Below, in pieces: positions 60,601 to 64,000 of a stretch of 64,000 nucleotides of DNA. The position numbers were made by a program, and so were the translations under genes. The notes under the pieces were generated by a model. It searched no databases. It saw only the letters and a list, made by a program, of their open reading frames with translations, and was not told the origin of the DNA. Where the stretch lies: positions 18,538,001 to 18,602,000 of the forward strand of contig JBITNC010000002.1 in the NCBI GenBank assembly GCA_050084985.1, read 5' to 3'. The stretch comes from Nageia nagi. Lineage: Eukaryota; Pinophyta. Within the stretch, counting starts at the first letter, position 1. Each line of letters begins with the position of its first letter.

Positions 60601-63600
60601 AAGTTTAATTCTCCATAGATGATGAAAGTCAAGGGATATTTTAAGGGCCAAATGTTGATAATATTGCTAGATTCAGGTAGCACTCATAATTTCATGGATC
60701 CTAATGTGACAAAAAAGACCCATGCTTACATCTACCCATAAAATAATTTTGAGGTTATGATCGATAATGGAGGTAAAATTACTTGCAAAGGATGATGTCA
60801 AAATATCAAACTTGGTATGGGGGATTACAATATGCAAAGTGATATGTATGTTCTACCATTGGGTGGGTGTGATATAGTCCTTGGTATATAGTGGTTGATG
60901 ACATTAGGCCCTATTCTCTACAATTTTTGAGAGCTATGGATGCAATTCAAGATTGATGATCGTAAATACACTCTTAAAAGAATTTAGGTAAGATAGTCCA
61001 AAATAATTAGTTCTTATCGTGTGGAGAAATTATTGAAAAAAGGAGGTAAAGGAGTGGTGGGATAACTCTTTGCACTTCAACTAGCCATGCAAGAACTACC
61101 TAACATACAAAAGATACAACAAGTACTTACTCGACATGCCAATATTTTTGAAGAACCCAATGGATTGCCCCCCAACCACCCTCATAACCATGTAATTCAA
61201 TTATGTCTAGGAAGTCAACCATCCAACATTCAACCCTACCATTATCCTTGCTTCCAGAAGGATGAAATAGAAAAGTTGTTCGATGACATGCTGCAAGCTA
61301 GCATCATCCATCCCAACATGAGTCCTTATTCCTCTCAGGTTCTATTGGTGTGTAAGAAAGTTGGATCTTGGAGAATGTGTATCTATTTTTGATCCCTGAA
61401 CAAAATCACCATAAAGGATAATTTTTGCATCCCTATCATAGATGAATCAAGCTACGTGAAGAGGACATTCCTAAAATGGATTTTCGTACTCATGAAGGCC
61501 ATTATGAGTTCCTTGTAATGCCATTTGGCCTGACCAATGCACCATCTACATTTCAAAGTTTGATGAACCATGTATTCCGCCCTCTACTTCATAAATTCAT
61601 TTTAGTTTTCTTTGACAATATTTGATCTACAACAAAACATGGGAGGACCACTTGGCCCACCTAAACCAAACACTACAACTTCTCCAAGACAACTAGTTGT
61701 ATGCTAAGTGCTCTCAATGTTTTTTTGGCCATCAAAAGCTTAATTACCTTGGACACATCATCTCAGAGAAAGGTGTTAAGGTGGACCCCATCAAGATCGA
61801 GGATATGCAAACTTGGCCCTTGCCCAAATGATTGAAAGGACTATGAGGTTTTTTACGATTAACAAGCTATTACTACAAATTTGTGAAGGATTATGGTAAA
61901 ATTGTAGCTCCCCTCACCACTCTATTGAAAAAGAATGCTTTCAATTGGTCAACAGCCATAGAAGAAGCCTTTCATCAATTGAAGGCTACCATATGCTTGA
62001 CCCTAGTACTAGCTATGCCAGACTTCTCTAAAAATTTCATCATTGAAAGTGATGCCTCAGGTGTAGGACTTAGAGTTGTATTAATGTAGGAAGGATGACC
62101 CTTGGCATTCACAAGCAAGGCTCTTTCAAGTCAAAATCTAGCCAAATCCACCTATGAAAAAGAAATGATAGCAATCATCCATGTTGTTCAGCGTTAGAGA
62201 CCGTACCTCATTGGTTTTCATTTCACCATTCAAAAAGATCATCATAGCTTGAAATACTTCTTGGAACAAGGCATCTCCACCCTTGAATAAGAAAAATGGA
62301 TTTCGAAACTTTTGGAGTATGACTATGAAATTATGTACAGACAAGGTAGTGAGAATGTTGTAGCCGATGACTTGTCTCATAAATTTGAGGAACCTATGGC
62401 ATTATAGGCTTTTTTCTCCCCTATTAGTCAATGGATTGATCAGGTCAAACAAGAATGGCTTTAGGAAAATATCTCATAAATGCTAATCCAATAGTTATAA
62501 ACTGATCCAACTAGCAACCCCCCTTTTCTTGGGTTGATGGAATTCTAAGATTCAAAGGTCATTTTTCCTTGATGATAAATTTTGCATGTTGAGAGTATAT
62601 ACTCCAAGAGTTAAATGTGACACCAATAATTGGACAATTTGGATTTTTTAAAACCTATCAACGTGTGCTTCGTTCCTTCTACTCGCTAGTTATGAAACAA
62701 GATATCGAGAATTTCTATGAAATAAGATATAAAAAAAATTATGTCAGAATGTGATGTTTGTCAGAGTAAAAAATGCAAGATAGTGGGGAACCTAAGACTA
62801 CTTCAGCCTCTACCTATCCCAAAGCATAATTGGAAATAGATCTCCATGTATTTCATTGAAGGCCTTCCCAAATCCTATGACAAAGCAATTATCTTGGTAG
62901 TGGTGGATCGACTCTCTAAATATGTATATTTCTATTCATTGGCACATCTCTACAAAGTTGTGAATGTGATGTAATTATTTCTTGATAACATCTTCAAAAT
63001 CCATGGTACGCCCACTACCATTGTCAATGATTGAGACCTAGCATTTACCAATAAATTTTGGTAAGAGTTCTTTAAACTTTAGGGCATTACACTCAATATG
63101 AGCTCAGTGTATCACCTTGAGATAGATGGTTAGATAGATATTATGAACAAATTCCTAGAAATATATCTTTATTACTTTGCATTTGCCCAACTAGTCCATT
63201 GGGTCAAATGGATTCCCTTAGCCTAATGGTGGTATAACACTTCTTATCACACATCCATCAAGATGACTCCATTTGAAGCCTTATATGATCAACCCCCATC
63301 CATAGTCACATCCTATATCCTGGGAAGCACTAATGTTCAAGCAGTTGACACCACCTTATCCAATCAAGGAGAGATATTTTTCATCCTTTGGCAAAAACTT
63401 CAGATGGCTCAACATTGGAAGAAATAACAAGCTGATCAATAATAGATCGAGTGATAATTCCAAGAAGGTGATATGATTTTCTTAAGGCTTCAACCATACT
63501 AGCAAACTTTCTTTAGATTAAAAGGTACCCAAAAATTGGCCCCATGATTTTATGGACCTTATAAGATACTCCAACGCATTGGCCCTATAGCTTACAAGTT

Positions 63601-63894
63601 GGCACTTTCAGCTTCATCAAATATTCACCCTATTTTTCATGTCTCATGCTTGAAGCAAGTACTGGGTGACCAAAACACCATTCAAATTGAATTACCAGAT
63701 TTCACTAAGGAAGGTTCAATCATGGTTGAACTCGAGATTATCTTAGATCGTTGCACATGCTAGCTCCATAATAATAGAATTACTAAAGTTCTAATCTAGT
63801 GGCATAGCTTAGCTTCTGAAGATGCAACATGGGAGACTCCCCACTAGCTATAGCAATAATTCCCTAATTTTTTAGCTTTAACGATAAAGTTGTT
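60601..63894 (+). pseudogene. second chromovirus pol
   Basis: The protease has an intact active site, ILLDSGSTHNFMD, near 60660-60700. RT starts at 61087 (VGSWRMCIYF, then [16 protein letters not shown]). Directly after IIDE, near 61445, about 80-90 bases coding for the [15 protein letters not shown] stretch are deleted, and the frame resumes at [19 protein letters not shown]. The active site near 61612 reads FFDN instead of FFDD. RNase H (FIIESDASGVGL near 62037; YEIMYRQGSENVVADDLSHK near 62325) and integrase (62620-63420, ending VTSYILGSTNVQAV) follow. The chromodomain-like tail is near 63740-63860. Many TAG stops. Confidence 0.93.
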
Positions 63895-63910
63895 CCCAAG
63901 AGGGGTGGCA
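63895..63910 (+). other. polypurine tract of the second chromovirus
   Basis: CCCAAGAGGGGTGGCA directly precedes the LTR start, one base different from the tract of the chromovirus at 12-18 kb. Confidence 0.88.
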
Positions 63911-64000
63911 TGTTAGGATCTTACATCCTAAAATTTAATTAGGCTATAGCAATTTATTAAATTAGACTATAGGCTTTTGTTAAATATTAAGGGCCGACAT
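63911..64000 (+). repeat. second chromovirus 3' LTR, cut by the window end
   Basis: It begins TGTTAGGATCTTACATCC, matching the TGTTAGGATCCCACATC start of the other chromovirus LTR read on its coding strand. After about 20 bases the two diverge, so this is a related but distinct subfamily. Confidence 0.85.

Overview
This window is plant nuclear DNA. It is very AT-rich, poor in genes and filled with old, nested retrotransposons. The best host guess is a gymnosperm, most likely a conifer. The reasons are the repeat content, the age of the decayed Ty1/copia and Ty3/gypsy elements, and a Penelope-like retroelement that carries both its reverse transcriptase and a GIY-YIG endonuclease. As far as I know, that element class is described in conifers but not in flowering plants. 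The species cannot be named from the sequence. I see no prokaryotic genes, no CRISPR array, and no rRNA or tRNA gene.

Layout: 1-1.8 kb is AT-rich spacer. 1.8-3.8 kb is a copia LTR and pol remnant (minus strand), abutting a decayed LINE at 3.8-6.9 kb (plus). One intact host gene follows: a three-exon R2R3-MYB transcription factor at 8552-9903. Behind it lie imperfect tandem repeats and a long AT microsatellite between two identical 81-bp units (10.4-11.1 kb). A Penelope-like element starts near 11.1 kb and is split by a complete Ty3/gypsy chromovirus (12066-18093, minus, GAATT target duplication), resuming at 18094-18960. LINE fragments lie at 19.4-20.3 kb (plus) and 23.1-24.0 kb (minus), separated by unassigned AT-rich DNA. 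A complete but dead copia element occupies 28488-38886 (plus, TACCT target duplication); its gag region is present in three near-identical tandem copies. At 39.4-39.95 kb lies the 3' part of a second, different R2R3-MYB gene (minus), cut inside exon 2. From 39955 to 59034 there is a chain of Tat-lineage Ty3/gypsy sequence on the minus strand: a partial LTR with 3' internal DNA, then a whole element of about 17.4 kb with LTRs of about 1.2 kb. That element carries a plus-strand (antisense) coding remnant resembling the plant mobile domain. The window ends in a second chromovirus (60.0-64.0 kb, plus) that runs off the edge into its 3' LTR.

Almost every transposon reading frame is broken by stops, many where glutamine (CAG) or tryptophan (TGG) is expected. 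That pattern fits long-term C-to-T decay of methylated, silenced DNA. The intact MYB reading frame stands out strongly against this background.
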